Both the position numbers and the translations under genes were made by a program. A DNA stretch of 64,000 nt from Setophaga petechia. Lineage: Eukaryota; Chordata; Aves; Passeriformes; Parulidae. Numbering within the stretch: the stretch's first letter is position 1; each line of letters starts with the position of its first letter. The stretch covers positions 44,205,291-44,269,290 of the forward strand of contig JANCRA010000003.1 in NCBI GenBank assembly GCA_024362935.1, read 5' to 3'. Below are positions 31,201 through 45,232 of the stretch, piece by piece. Below the pieces are notes generated by a model that saw only the letters and a list, made by a program, of their open reading frames with translations, did no database searches and was not told the origin of the DNA.

Positions 31201-33679
31201 GGAGAGCCACTGGGCATCTCAGTTCATGTTGCATTTCCTAATGAAATCCAAACATATGTAAACAAAATTAGGTTACAACAGATTCAGAATTTCTCTCTTT
31301 GTCCCTCAAGGCACATGATAAGTGCAGTGTTACAGCAGTGTACTTTGGTGGGACATGTCCCTGTGAAAGAGATACAAGCCAGAAGTGAACTGAAGAGATG
31401 GCATTATAAGGGAAAAGAGAGTCAGGGATACAGAACAAATACATTTAAAATCCAGAAGTTACACAGTGTGGACACAATGGCAAGCAGTAATAAACAATTT
31501 TATTTTGAAGCACCAGCAAAGGTGTGACGATGCTCGGATGAGAGATCAAAGCCCTAAAAAGCAGATATGGGAGGCTGGAATGAGAGTCTTTAACAAGGCC
31601 AAGGTCTGCATGCTAGCACAGATTAGCAACAGGGTCAGTGTCAAAATTCAGGCTGCCCTGAAACGTGAGAGTGGGCTGGGCATGGCCAGCATTGCTCAAC
31701 CCAGTGGGTAAATATTGCTGCTTGTTGAGCAAGGTGGGAGCACAGCTGAGCCCTGCTGGAAGCAGTGCTAGGAGGACTTGTGGGGGTCTGACTCCTGTGG
31801 TTAGTTATGTATTAATAGTAAATATCAGACTAATGAGTTGTTAACAGCTCCTGGAAAACTGAATTTGTTTTCCTTTCTTTTCCACTCTTTGTACCTCAGT
31901 CACCCCTGAAGGTAATTGTTTGCTAGCGCAGATTGTTTTGATTTGGGACAAAGCACAAGTATGTTTTGGGGAGTAAAATACAAACTTAAAATAGACAGTA
32001 AAAAACCAAAAACTTCAGTGAAACTGCCCAGCTTGCAACTTTCACAGTGATTACTTGTACAAAGCATGGAAATATCTATTGTTAGGATATTGATGAACCA
32101 CCATGGGTTTATGCTCCCTGTTGTTCATTTTGCCGTATGAGTGGAAGGGGAAGTGTTTTGGCTCTTCAGAATAGGGTTAAGGAGAAGAGATTAAGGTTCA
32201 AAATCACTGCATTTAAGGCTCTCTGGTTACACCTTTTCCCTCTCCTTCTGCTCAATGTCATCCTAGCATTCCCACTAAAAATTGGCAGGATGGGTGCTCT
32301 TTGCAGGGCGTGTTCCATGTGGAGCTCCATCCATCCAGGGCCAGCTGCCCCATTCCAAGGTGGACATCTCCAACCCAACAGCCCTGATCCAAGCATCCTG
32401 GAAGGCAGCAGAAAACTTCCCACCCATTTCAGTGTATTTTTGGATCCACAGGCATCATCTGCCAAGCTGCTGGAAGCACGTGCTGAGGCAGAAAGAGGAT
32501 TTTCTCCTCCCTGCAGCCCTCCTGGAGCAGGAGTGCTGCTGGAGGTGAGGAGGAGGCCTGGGGGAGCTGGGGACACGTGCTCAGCGTGGCCAGGCACTGC
32601 CTGCAACCAGTGACTCAGGGCACTATTTTTGATTCAGCAAGGGGAGAAAGATACGTGATACAAACCTCCACACCCCACTAAGGAGAACTATTAAAAGAGC
32701 AGAAGACATTCCTGAGAGGCTGCAGATGCTGCTCTGTCCTGCTCTGAGCACTGCAGGGTGCCTGCAGAACATGCTGCATGTTCTCCTGGATTGTGCTCCT
32801 GTTTTAATTTATAGTGTGACTTTAATGAGTTATCACAAGGCAATGACTCTGTGAAACTGTTCTGTTTGAAGAGAATTTTCAAAAATCAGAGCCTGCAGCC
32901 CCTCTCTGCCACTTATCCCTGTTGACATTTGTACCTGCCTTACTCAGGAGTTGAAATGCAGATTTTGCCACCCCATGATGTTTCCTAACCAGCCCTCTCC
33001 CTGCAGGGCTGAGCAGCATTAAATGGCAATCCCATCACAACTGGGGGGGTCTAGGGGTACTTTGTGACAGTGGCCCCACCCAGAACCTTGTCCCCTCTTC
33101 CCTTCCCTCACTGGGAGTGGGGCTGCCACCCTTTTCCTACTCTAGCTGTTCATTCAGGTGGCCAATACTTGCTTAGGAGTTTTGCCTTTGCTCTCTGCCC
33201 AAGAGAGGGGAATGTAAATGCCATTTTTGTTGTTGTGATATTCACCATAATGTTATTCCTGAGTGGAGTTCACTGAAATTGACAGCGAGCATCAGTGCCA
33301 GAAACAAGAACCCTTAACTTCAATGAACTTCAGCTTCCATTTTAAATCCTGGGCCTTCAAATCCAAGAAGGATTGCCAGGGAGTTCATTAGCACCAGGAT
33401 TTCCCTCTTAGGGCTGGGCCCTATTAGGTTAATGGGGTGGGCAGCTGATTCAAATAGCCTCTGATGGGGCCTTTGCTGTGACAGTGATGTTGTTTCTCAG
33501 CTTCAGCAGCTCCTGGGGATTTGTTCTCCCTTGTGAGTAAAAATCTTGCTTTATTTCCTTTTCTCAAGCTTGAGAGAATATTGCCCTTGTGCCTATTTCA
33601 TAACCTTTTTGCTAAGGCTTTTGACTTTGTTGGATGTCTATGTCATGGTCTTGCCATGTGCATGAAATGTTGTTGTAGC

Positions 33680-33960
33680 AGGGTGATGGTGTTGGTCTTT
33701 CTCCCAAGTAGCAAGGGGCAGGACAAGAGCAAATGGGCTCAAGTTATGCCAGGGGTGGTTGAGGTTGGATATTAGGGAGAGTTTCTTCTCTGGAAGGGCT
33801 CTCAGGCATTTGAACAGGCTGCCCAGGGCAGTGTTTAAGAGCTGTGTGGATGTGTTGCTGACTGATTTATTTTAGTGTTGCAGTTGCCAGTGCTGGGCTT
33901 ACAGCTGGACTTGCTGATCCTGAGGGTCTTTTCCAACCTAAACTCTGCTTTGATCATAAG
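33680..33960 (+). mobile_element. CR1 LINE 3' fragment
   Basis: GGTGTTGGTCTTTCTCCCA, AGGACAAGAGCAAATGGGCT, AGGTTGGATATTAGGGAGAG, AACAGGCTGCCCAGGGCAGT and GGTCTTTTCCAACCTAAAC are in the order of the chicken-type CR1 subfamily with a GGTCTTTTCCAACC tail. It is 5'-truncated, plus-oriented and has diverged middle sequence. Confidence 0.88.
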
Positions 33961-36900
33961 TTCTCAATGTGTCTTGGTGACTGTGTGCTTAGTGATGGGC
34001 TTAATAAAGTTGTTAGTTCCAATTTGGCTTTACAACTTGAGGAATAAAAATTAGCAAGGTGATGTTTCTTTCCTGGGATAGATGGAGAAATGAAACAGTG
34101 AGATAAGCAGGAAGATCAGAGTGATGCTCTTAGAAGTTGTATGGATTTCGGTGGAGCAGAGAGCACAGAGAGCAGCTTCTTTGTGGAAAATGATGGCAAA
34201 TTCTTATCTAAATAATAAGCAGTAAACAAATATTTTTCCAAAGTCAGCATCTGTCTTTACAAGTGAATTTGTAGGAAGTAGCTGTTACTTTCTCACAGAT
34301 TTTTTTCTATCAAGTGTTGCCTGGATATTCTACATTTAGAAGCCACCTGCTTTACGAAATGTATGCTTTTGATAGTGATATTTGATTATTTGGTTTGAAA
34401 GGTTGTTCTTTCATGTTTCCTTTTTTTTTAATTACACTGAAGTTGTTATTAACTTAATTGACTCTTTTTGCTGCTTCCTTTGCTCATTATTGTATGTAGC
34501 CTGAAAAGCATGTCACTTCTGTTGTGCTCTTGTTTAAGGAGAAAAAGAGAATTAAAAGTTCCCCAGCATGCCATAGCCCTGTGACACATGGTCAGAACTC
34601 TTGAATACAATACTACCACTCAAGATATTTCAATGGTTTCACAAGTGTTTCTCCTCTGTGGAGCTCTGTGTTTACTGAAGCATGTTTTCTCTTCTAAGTG
34701 GAGCTAAGTTAAATTCTAAAATTTGTGTTTCCTCAAAAGTCTCATCTTCAGTAGAAACTCTCATCTGAACCTACGTTCTTCACTTGATTTTCTTTTTGCA
34801 AGTTATAGAGGAGATTAAACCAGACCTATCCCGTCCTTGTTTTCTACCTTTGTTCTCAAATGGGAATAGTCCCTTAAACCAGATATTTAAACTCACCCAT
34901 TTTCTCTTCCTTCCACACACCAGAAATGAAGTGTTTGTCACACTTCGATTTGGATGTGCAGCAGAGCACTTTTATCTCCAAAGTGGGAATGCTTCTTGGC
35001 TGGATGGACCAGGACTATTTACTTTCTTTTTTCAGAGGGAAGTTAATAAATATTTTGGCAGCAAAGCCACCCCATAAATGTGTCATATTATGGCTGAGTG
35101 GTTTGTGTTTTACTATTAAAACTGTAATTTCTACATTTCACTGGCGTCCTATAATGTTAAATAATTACTTGAAGAGACAAATCTAAATATAAGACTCTCT
35201 GCTACCTTGTTCCCATTGTTTGGACTTGGCCTTGAGCTGGCCAGGTGTGAAACTTTTGTGCTCAAACCTCTTCTCTTTATCTTTGCACCTCTCTGGACTG
35301 CCAGAGATCCCTTACCTTCTGCTGATTTTCATATGGAAAAAAACCCAGCGTGGTTTAAAAACTATTAATCTTAACCTGGAGACAGCTTGTGGTGGTGATG
35401 GATAATACAGATTCTGCCTCTTTATTCCCATTCCACATGAATGTTGCTGGTCCCAAACCTGGAGTTCTGTAGCTAATAGAGGGCCAAGCAGCTGCTGACT
35501 CCTCTCACCAGATGTTCCAGATATTTGCCTGCTGAGGTGAGGATCATGTTCAGGGTGATATTATCAGAATGGCCTTTGCAGTTTTGTTCTGTTCTAAAAC
35601 TATGAAGACTTCATGTTTATAAAATTTGCTGTTCAGTAGGTGCAGTTTATTAGCAGCCTTGTTGTCTTCTTCTACAAAGCAGGCAGGAATTAAGTTAATT
35701 GCAATGGCAATGTTCTTGTACTGACCTGTTGTGAAGGGAGTGGTATATCCACAGAGAAATCCTCAATCTCTCTTTTTAAAGTATTTCCCAATTTACACCA
35801 GTCCACAAGCATTTTTAGTAATTTTGCTCTCATTACTCAGTATCCAGTGCTCACTGCTTTTCACAGGGAAGCTGCTCCAAAGTGTGCTAAATTCAACAGA
35901 TGTCACTCACTGGCTCAAAACAGTCTGGATGTGGTTCAGAGAGTGCCTGGCTAAAATGGTGTGCTGGTGCTCACATTTCATTCATTTTCCTGAAACAGTT
36001 TAAATAAATGAAAAAATACTGAGCAGCAGTTGTTGGGAGGTTTCTCTTGATCCTTAGTGAGTTAGAGGTGCAGTTTTGTTAGCTTGTTTTTTGAATTTGC
36101 TTTGTAGCTACAGCTCATTCATTGCTGCAGGGGGGTGGAATATTTTGAAAATTTCCACAATTTTCTGGCATACAGAAATACTTTTTTAAAGACATGATGT
36201 CCTTTAGGTAACACTCCAATACCTTTAATAACTTTGTGGGGTCTCTCATTCCTTTATCCAGCCATAGTAAAAGAAGTTTAGTGTTTGCAAAACTAGTACC
36301 CAAATTTAAACTAACATCTAAGAGGTAACAAATAATTATAAAATAATAGAGTTTGCCTACAAGAGTGAGTTGATAGGCTTGTCCTTGTCTTGAGAGGGTG
36401 TTTGTCAAGTTTTTTTCCTGGCAGCAGCAGTAAGACCAAAGTATGACTCCTATCAGCATAATAGCAATTAAGCACCAGACTCAAGCAGGCTGTTTTCAGC
36501 CCAATCACCATCATCCACCAACTAAAACTTTCTGTTACTTTGCTACTTTAAGTCAAAAAGGAGAAGAGTTATAGTTTGAGGACAAACTAGTTAAGAAGTG
36601 AAGTTTGTTTTTTGGTTAAAAAACCCAAGCAAAGGTTTGATGCTTACGGTCCTCAAGTGTGAAATGCAAAATCTATATTGCTTTCTAGCCTCTAGGATTT
36701 TACAGCAGGGTAAATATGAATTTACATCTTATGGTTGAGTGGGGAGAAGGAAAGAGAAATTGTTCCTGTCAGATGTGATCCCATGGAAAACAAATTGGTA
36801 GTGGAATGGCTGGATTAAAGATAACAGAACCTCAGTTTGTGGCTTTTATTCCCCAACCACTTCAGCATTTCATAGTGGGGAATACACCATTCTTCAGTCA

Positions 36901-39780
36901 CTTGAAATGAAGCAATTCAAGCAAAGCAAAAACCCAAGTAAAACTCAGCCTTTGTTTATACCAGTTTGTTGGAGATTTTGTTGAGACTCTCAATAGCAAA
37001 AATAGCATCCAAGTGAACACATCTTGTGGAGCACTGCGTGGAATAATTTGATATAAAGCTGCAGCCAGGGTGGGCTGAACTGTGCCTGCAGTGACTCAGA
37101 GTTACCCTTCTGGCCCAAATGACTCTGTACAACTGAAACAAAATTACTGTCCCTTACAAATTGCATCAAGTAGTGCTCTGTGCTGCCCTTCCAGTGAGAG
37201 AACAACACAGATTTATTTTACATGCCTGAGAACCTTAGAAATGTCTTTTTCTTTCTTTTTTTTTTTTTTTTAAGTAGGTTTCTCCAGGCTTTGTATATTA
37301 CTTTGAAAAAAACTTTCTTTTTTGAAAAATATGAAAAACTGTAGTGTCATCTGAGGCACAGGATACAGGTAGAAGCAGTTGCCTGAGTGGCCCAGCAGCT
37401 CTTGTCTGGCATTGATTATATCTTCCTCCAATAACCACTGAATTTTAATCTCTTTATGTAAGAAACCACTTATTCTCTGCACACAGAAAGACTATAGAGT
37501 AGTTCCTACTAGATAAGCAGATAAAGATCTGAAGAGGAGATGAAAGAAACTTGATTATTTATCTCTTGGTGATTATATATTTGGTTATTTATAAGGGAAG
37601 CAAGAGGAATTCCATTTCAGGAAGAAATATGAAAAATAATAGGTATTAGACAACCTATTAAAGTTTAAACACAACTGAACTTCAGTCCTTTGGCTATGAA
37701 AATGAACTTATTTATATTAATTTAGTACTGATCCAGCTACAAGGCTTCTGTAACAAATGTACCATGTAATTACCTCTTTTTTTTTCCCCAGCTTATGAAG
37801 TTCCCAGCTTCTCCTTGCCAGTCCTTCTCCTGTCCCTGAGACAGCTATGCCAGCACAATTTAAAAACTTAGGAATTACAAAGGACAAGTAGCTTCCCTGC
37901 TGCAGGAGGAATAATCTATTTATTTTCTCTAAGAGAAAATAAAGGGTCAATGTCATCCTACTAAAATATGCTTCCTCAGGAGAACAGTTACCAAATTCCA
38001 AGAGCTATTTCTTGAAACCTTCAAAGATAAGTAGACCATTGCTCAGTGGATAAGGCTCTCTGATTTTCAGTAGGGTAGACAGGAATACAGATGCTGTGGA
38101 CACTGAAATTCTCAGGCTAGCTCTGTTTTTTAAGCTTAATCTAATCCTCAGGTTAAATTTAGATCTAGGTTTTTCTTTTTTTATGCATTGGTTTGCAAGT
38201 GCAGTGCTCTGTAGATGTCTCACAGTGGATCAATGAGGTCTGTGTGGGATTCTATTTTTTTTTCTAAATACTTTATTAAGATAGTTTGTGACAAATCCTG
38301 TGATATCAGGAGCAGCACTTGTGTTGCTCCTTCGGTGCAGCCCTGTCCAAACTATTTCTGGTGTGTCAGTGCCTGTAAAGCTGCCATGCAGGGCACTCCT
38401 GCAGTGTTTGACTCATGGCAGAACCAGCACAGCTTTAAGGCACTCTGTCCTCCCCAGATCTTTTCAAAGAGAAAAGCACAAACACCCTGCCCAAAGGACA
38501 CAGGATAACAGAATCACCTTGCAGACTGAGAGGATTTCCTTGCAGTACCCTTTGGGTGTGCAGCATCAGCAATGACCTTTCTGTGGGGTTGTGAAAATGA
38601 AATTTGGTTGCTTTGCAATGCAGTTTTGTCCCCAGCAGCAAGTAAAGGATCTTTGTCTTCAGAATCTGCAGAGGATCCTTCTGACAACTAATCAAAAAAG
38701 ATGAAGTCTTTAGACAAAAAGATTATTTTTGCCTAAAGAGTTCAATTCTTTCAGGAAAGGAGGGATGGGCTGTGCAAGTTGAGGAGCCTTCACAGCAGCT
38801 GGCCTGTCCATTGAACATTGCATTGCATCCAGCTCTGGTGGGGCTAAAAATGCAATCACCAGATTTATAGCAAGTTTATCAAGAGAAGAGTGCACAGCAA
38901 GGTGCTGACTGAGGGTGTCCTGCTCCCCAGCCACTGAGCACACAGCCCCCAGAGGAACCCATGCTGGGAGCCCAGGGCACAGGCAGAAAGAAGAGGGTTG
39001 GGGAAGGATGGGCTTCATGATGGCACCCAGGGCAGATGTTAAATTCCTCTGAGAAATACCCAAGGTGTGTTTGCTTTTCCTGGCTTGGCTGTGACCAACA
39101 GTGCACAAAAGTCATTATCCTCTATGTGTGTGTGCCTGAAACTGAAAAGCTTTCAGTTCCCCTGGTTCTTTAGCAGAATTGCTTTGTCTTCTCCCACAGC
39201 ACTGCTTTGCATGTCAGAGGAAAGTGTGTACCTTCCTTTCTTGTGGATATTTCAGATAAAAAGTTGTAGTAGTAATAGTTTGGGATGGAAGCCCACAAGC
39301 CTGTGATTCAGAGCAGCTCCTTCCAAATGCTTCTGTGCTTCCTTTGAGCCATGCTGCTTTTTGAGGAGCTGTAAGAAAAGAAGGGAAATACCCTTGTCTG
39401 TGGATGCACACTGATCCCAAGAGTGGGACAGCCTGCTCAGCTTCTGGGAGCCTTGGGGAGCCATGTGGGAAGGGAGCTGCATTTACACTGTGCAAGTGCC
39501 TGCCTAAAATAAGCTGGAGTTTGCTTTTTTTTCTCCCCAGCTCATAAATGTGAGTGGGTTCTTCACTTTACAAAGGTGTAGGTACTGGACTGTGATGGTG
39601 CATTAAGGTATTTTATTGCCTTACTGCTTTAAAATGTGCAATTACAATCTCTTAGTTGCAAAGCTGCAATTATTTAAATAGCCTTTAGTCCACCACTGTT
39701 GCGAGATATGTGACTGAGAGTCAGCTGCAGGCAGGCAGCCTCCAAAGCTTGTTCTCTGTGAATTTGTTTGGGATGTTTAG

Positions 39781-39872
39781 GGGTTGTTTAGATGCATAAG
39801 TTTGTCACAGTTTAATAATAAAGAAAGGGTTGTTTAGATGCATAAGTTTGTCACAGTTTAATAATAAAGAAA
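39781..39872 (+). repeat. Perfect 46-bp tandem duplication
   Basis: Copies 39781-39826 and 39827-39872 are identical, starting GGGTTGTTTAGATGCATAAG and ending AATAATAAAGAAA. The lack of any mismatch implies a recent event or a polymorphic allele. Intergenic. Confidence 0.97.
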
Positions 39873-41902
39873 CCATGTCATCAAGGAGTTGGGAGTTATC
39901 ACTTTGAAGTTCTGCTGATGACTCCTGTGCATCAGGCATGAGCAGGAGGATGTGCATTAGCTGTTTTTGGGTCAAACAGCATCTATTCAGCCAGTCAGCT
40001 ATGGCAGGATGTGAATGCACTGCCTCTAGTCCCAGCACAGTTTTTTCCATGTTTCATAACTGCTATGTTGCAATATGTCTTTTGAGGGGCTTTGTTTTGT
40101 TTTTCAATTTAAAAAAAATGCTCTGTGCACACTTGGTGCCACCCTGGCTTTGTCCTGAGGTTCTGAAACATTGAGGAGCTGTCTAGACTGAAAGCTGAGC
40201 TGTGATGAAACATGAAAGAGCTGCCAGGGCCAGGTCTGCTGTGCCACGTCAGGCACAGATGGTTTAGCAATCTCCAGCCCAACTGCAGCTGCCAGGGGAC
40301 CAAAGGAAAACTTTTCACTTTTAAGCAAACGGGAGCAAAGGCGTGTGAGTGTTGCTTTTGGGAGCTGGGGTGGAATCCCAGTAATGGTAAGGAGCATTCC
40401 AGTGCTGGCTGCAGTTGTTCATCCTTCCCATTAGCCTCAGAATAAAATCATCTGCAGGAGCAGCTTTCAGTGTAGAAATTGTAATACAGTCAGAATTGAA
40501 ATTGAGACACTGGCAGCCCCTGATGTGGTTGGTAGTGCTTGATGTACTACACTCAGACTAAGAGAGCTCAGCCCAAGGGGAAGACAAGCAGCTGTTAGTC
40601 CAAAAACTGAGCCAACTGAAGTGCAGCTTGGGGTCTGTAAGTAATTAATAGGTAAATTAAAAAAAAAAACAACTGTTATGGTGATACTGTCATTACCTGT
40701 GGATTGAACTAAATAGTCATCAGGATGGATAACTGGCTGGTTATTTTTCTCATTTGAAAAAACAAAAAAGTAGAAAGTTAAAATACAGATAGTTAGACTA
40801 AGAAATCACATATGCTATTCATAAGTTTCTTCATATTTTATAATAATCCATGGACACCAATAAATTAATATGTACAGCACTTAACTTTTCTCTTGTTAAA
40901 AAGAAAAATGCATAGAAAGATGGTTTTTAGGCTAAGAATTATAAAGCTATTGTAGTTGAAATTGAGTTGTGGCTTTATATGCAGTGAGCAACATGACACT
41001 GAACATGGAAATCAAACTAGGGATAAAGGGAAACTGCTCATAAATTTAAGGTGTGCCTGGATGGCAACTCCTTATTCTTTGATCTGAGTTCTCATATTTA
41101 CCAGAATTATTTTTATGAGTTTTCCTGGCTGTTCATTGGTGATCATCCTTCCTTGGGAGCTTCAGAGACCAAGTGAAGCAGCATCCCTAAGCTGGCTCCA
41201 ATATATGCAAATTTCACCTTTAGAGCTCCTAAGGGGACAAAATAACAACTAGCATCTGCCTCCAAAGAAGCTGTTTCTTGAGCAGCCTCTGGAGTGACCA
41301 TGGTGCCTGTATAATCTTGTTTCCTCCAGAAAAAGTGCAGGTGTTGCCTTTTTTGTTTGACTAATATGTAGGATCCTACTCTAGGACTGTGTTTTCAAGA
41401 TGTAAACAGTGGTTTTTCATGGTCAGTATCTTGGGGTTCTAAATACCAACTAATCCTCATGTTGTTCCCCAGTTGTGGTGTACTGCAGTGGGAGATGAAG
41501 TACAGAGGTGTCTGTTCAGGAGGAACATCGTTAGCTTAGTGCTAATCAGACACTTTCAGGGTCTCTTTCAGTAGGAAACAGTGTAAAGCAAGAAATACAT
41601 TCTGTAGAAAGAAAAAGCAAAAGCCCTTTTGAAACATGGCAGCTGCTGTTGTTTGACTTTTGAGGGATCATTCCTTTCCCAGCATCCTATTTTACTGTGC
41701 CACCGCTCTGCTCCTCGATCAGCTGCGGAGAGGGCTCAGCAATGCTTGTCTTGAGACTCCCTCTAGTGAGGGAATGGTGCGGATTGCTCTGGGAGCTGAG
41801 GCATCCTGGAGGGCTGTGGCAGGTGCTGGGGCAGAGGTGTTGTCACCTCTGTGCGCTGCTGAAAGCCCTGGCAGGGGCTGGCCTGGGCTCCCGAGCTCCG
41901 GC

Positions 41903-41932
41903 TTCCCGGGAATGGGAATTCCGGGAAATTCC
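41903..41932. promoter_or_regulatory. Cluster of palindromic TTCC/GGAA motifs
   Basis: TTCCCGGGAA (41903-41912), GGAATTCC (41915-41922) and TTCCGGGAA (41919-41927) overlap within 30 bp. The first and third fit the STAT-type TTCNNNGAA or TTCNNNNGAA spacing. It sits in a locally GC-richer patch of the intergenic region. A regulatory role is inference only. Confidence 0.35.
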
Positions 41933-43365
41933 GTTTGCTGAGGGTTCCATGGCTGAGCAGCTCGTCCTCTCCACCTCGGTGGGGCCTGAATTTGTGGATT
42001 GGGATAGCCTGGGATGGGCAGAGAGGAGTTGGAGGGTTGTGCCTCCATCCCCTGTTCTGCCATGTCCCTGGTGACAGGGGGCACAGAAATGGAATCCTTC
42101 TTCTCGGTGCATTATTAACAGCAATGATAAGATAGTGAGAGAGGGTGGGAAGTGAGATATTGGAGGGGAAGCTGTGCATTGCATGCCCTGGCACCTTCTT
42201 TAGCACAGAAATGGCTCTGTGGGCAGTTTCTTGGGAGAGACCAGCTGTGAGCTGTTATGTGTTTAAGGAAATACACGTTTGAGTAAATAGAAATTGTTTG
42301 CACAGGGACAGCTGTGCAGTCACTCAGACTAATAGCTGCTTGAATTGATGGAAAAGGGGCAAAGAATGGAAAGGTCAGTTCTGCTGTGCTGCTCTATCCC
42401 TGCCTTTGTCACTGACAAGTACACCAGGTTTAGAAACTAAATTATCTCTGAAAAATTATTTTCCCTCACTGATATTGTGCCTTACCACACAAGCAAGAAG
42501 GTAGGGTGTTATTTAGCACAGTTTTTTTCATAGTATAATTATAAAAACTGTTACTACTGAATATAACCTGATTCTGGCAAGTGTAGTTTTAAAGCATTAG
42601 GTAACATTTAAGGCATTAGGTAACTATAGATGGGTTTGATATTTGCTGCCTGTGGATGCATAAATAATAGGACTCAAACTCACTCCCTCCTTCCTCATTA
42701 TGTAAAAATAATTCATTTTTAGAAATGTAACTAAACTATAGACAGTGTTGCTGTTTTCAGATGGAGCTCCCATTTCACAGCCTTGGTACAACTGGAACCA
42801 GCCCTAGGGACAGCTCTTGGCATCTGCTGCCTACTTTTGCACAAATCACCAAAGGACAAGCCCTAGTTCAAAGCTTCATTTCTTTACAAAACCCTACCAT
42901 GCATCATATTTTCCTTAGTCCAGATAAATTCACAAGATGGAAAATTCTAATGTGGCTGGATGTGGCATCACATCCTGTGGATGTAAGACACACCTTGTCC
43001 CAGCCATTCTCACATGCTGAAGTGGCCAACGCCTGACTAGGAATGTAAAATCTAGGCACAGAATGCAACCTATAGAAGAATGTGTAACTAAGCCCATGGG
43101 TGCTTCACCTTCTCTGGAATTTCTGTTTGGCATGTGAACAAGTCAGGGAACTGTGGGGTGGTGTTAGGAGTTTGTAATGCTGTGGCACAGTAGGATTTTA
43201 ATTAGTTTGGTTTGTGTTTTTATGAATATAGAAAATTGAGCATTCGAGTACCTAATTAGTGAATAGCTCCTGCAGTGAGGCACACAACATCTCTTACATC
43301 TCATTTTAAATTCACATCATTCTAGAAGGTAAGAAATGGAGGGCAAACAGGAAGGACTCCTAAGG

Positions 43366-43738
43366 AGGCCTCAGGGTGACCCAACTGTGGCCTTCCTCTG
43401 CCTGAAGGGGGCCTGTGGGAAAGATGGAGAGAGGCTTTTACAAGGATGTGTAGTGACAGGACAAGGGGGAAATGGCTTCAAACTAAAGAGGGCAGGATTA
43501 GATCAGATATTAGGTTAGATATTAGATATTAGGGAGAAGTTCTTTACTGTGAGGGTGGTGAGGCACAGGTTGCCCAGAGAGGCTGTGCATGCCCCATCCC
43601 TGGCAGTGTCCAAGGCCAGGCTGGATGGGGCTCTGAGCAACCTGGGACCGTGAGAGGTGTCCCTTCTCATGGCAGGTGCTTGGAATGAGATGATCTTTGA
43701 GCTCCCTTCCAACTCAGGCCACTCTGATTCTATGAATA
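43366..43738 (+). mobile_element. CR1 LINE 3' fragment
   Basis: GTGGCCTTCCTCTGCCTGAA, TGTAGTGACAGGACAAGG, GTTCTTTACTGTGAGGGTGG, GTTGCCCAGAGAGGCTGTG, AAGGCCAGGCTGGATGGGG, TGATCTTTGAGCTCCCTTCC and a final GATTCTATGA mark a near-complete CR1 3' end. A local slippage (TTAGATATTAG repeated, about 43500-43530) is seen inside. Confidence 0.92.
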
Positions 43739-43850
43739 CAAACCCAGCTCCTGCCCACCCACTAAAAATAAAACACTAAACCTCTGTCACTGTGCTGAGT
43801 TTCAGTTTAATCCAGTTAAAAACTAATCTATACAAAGTACAGAGTGGGGC

Positions 43851-43867
43851 TTTTTTTTTTTTTTTTT
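43851..43867 (+). repeat. Poly(T) run
   Basis: About 17 T on the plus strand, i.e. poly(A) on the minus strand. It could be an A-tract at the far end of NUCB2-strand transcripts or a simple repeat; there is no further support for either. Confidence 0.7.
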
Positions 43868-45185
43868 ACATATATTGCACCAGAGATATGAATTTGTACA
43901 ACATTAACCAAATTTTACCCCTTCATCCTCCTACCAAAACCCCAGCCAAGTACAAAACTGAATCTCTGCATCTTTGTGGTGGAACTGGTGTCTGTATAAA
44001 GTTAAATATAGCTTTGTTGTAATCACCTCCTAAATGAAAAGCAGAATACAGGCATAAGCACTTGTGCCCATGACATTCCAGTCCCTTATTTCTCTGTGGT
44101 TATAACTTTACACTTCCCAAGTTACAACAATTCTTTACAAAGCTCTGGATGTTTCCAAGTAAATGGGATAAGGGGGACAATTGCCAACAGCAGAGTCAGG
44201 ACCTTACAATCAAATGTAAGAGGCTGCACTGAAACTGAAGCTTGAGCATTACATTACAAAGCTTTGAGACATTTAATGGCATCTTAGGAGGCAGAAGTAG
44301 CCTGAAGGAATGATTTGTATGGTAGAAATGCCTTCACACCAAAGCTTTCAGTCCTAAATCTCTACAAACATCTGTGGCTGTATCACTTGTCCTCTGTAAA
44401 CTTTCATGTGAGATGGGGAAAACGCAGTAAGATTTCCCCTTGCCTTCACCATGACATCTGAATAATTCCCTTTGTTTCCCTCCTCACCCTGTTACCCATG
44501 ATCAGGCTGCAACCCCAAAGCCAGGCTGTGCCCAGAGAAGGTTCATGGAGCTCTAACTATGCTGGGCCTCTCTGCAGACAGATGAGGCTGTTGAAAGATA
44601 TTTTAGCCTCCATACAAAGACAAAATCAAACTGTTTCAGAATTGCACAGAAATGACAAACAGTGGAGACATCGGTTTTGCAAACTAAAAATGTGATCTAC
44701 TAGCATAAGGAACAAAAAGAAAAGGTGAAATAAGTCAAATTGGATGGTATAAATGAAGGAAATGCAACATGGCAACAGGATAAAATAGATAAGGAAACCT
44801 AATCTGTTCTGGCACTGAGTTCTGCTGCATTGTGTGGAGAACATGAATATGCCCAGGTCTGATGAAAGCCTTGAGCATGGAAGGAATGTGCCTGGTTTCC
44901 ATCAACCAAAGTTCTTCAGACTGAAAATCTCCCAAATGTCAATACAAAATGTTAGCAATTGCCCTCTGGTTTGTTGACTTTGCTTAAAATATTCAAGTCT
45001 TATTCTGAAAGGAACATCTTTCTCTAACAGAGACGTGCTTCTGTGTCTTTGCTCAAGCCCCAAAATATCTCTTTTAATGCCATTGTCATCAGTTAGCCAC
45101 AGAACAGGAAGGAAATGTAAAGGATGCAGGCAGAGGTGTGTGTATCTGCTCAAAGCCAGCATCATACAATCAGAACAATCTGTGT

Positions 45186-45232
45186 TTAAAAAACAAAACA
45201 AACAAAACAACAACCACAAAAAGTCAAGCAAA
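45186..45232 (+). repeat. AAAC-type simple repeat
   Basis: A/C-only stretch built from AAAC and AAC units (AAACAAAACAAACAAAACAA and following), ending near AGTCAAGC. Low-complexity DNA downstream of NUCB2. Confidence 0.8.

Noticed and set aside
30423..31241. 272-codon open frame in the intergenic region
   Set aside because: Starts at GTG, has no domain, no signal and no splice neighbours, and its composition changes along its length. It is probably chance.
32137..32613. 158-codon open frame, intergenic
   Set aside because: No recognisable similarity. An overlapping antisense frame of similar length is equally open, as expected in GC-richer noncoding DNA.
41697..42206. Several overlapping open frames on both strands
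   Set aside because: All arise from one locally GC-rich patch with few stops. No frame has protein-like character or splice context.
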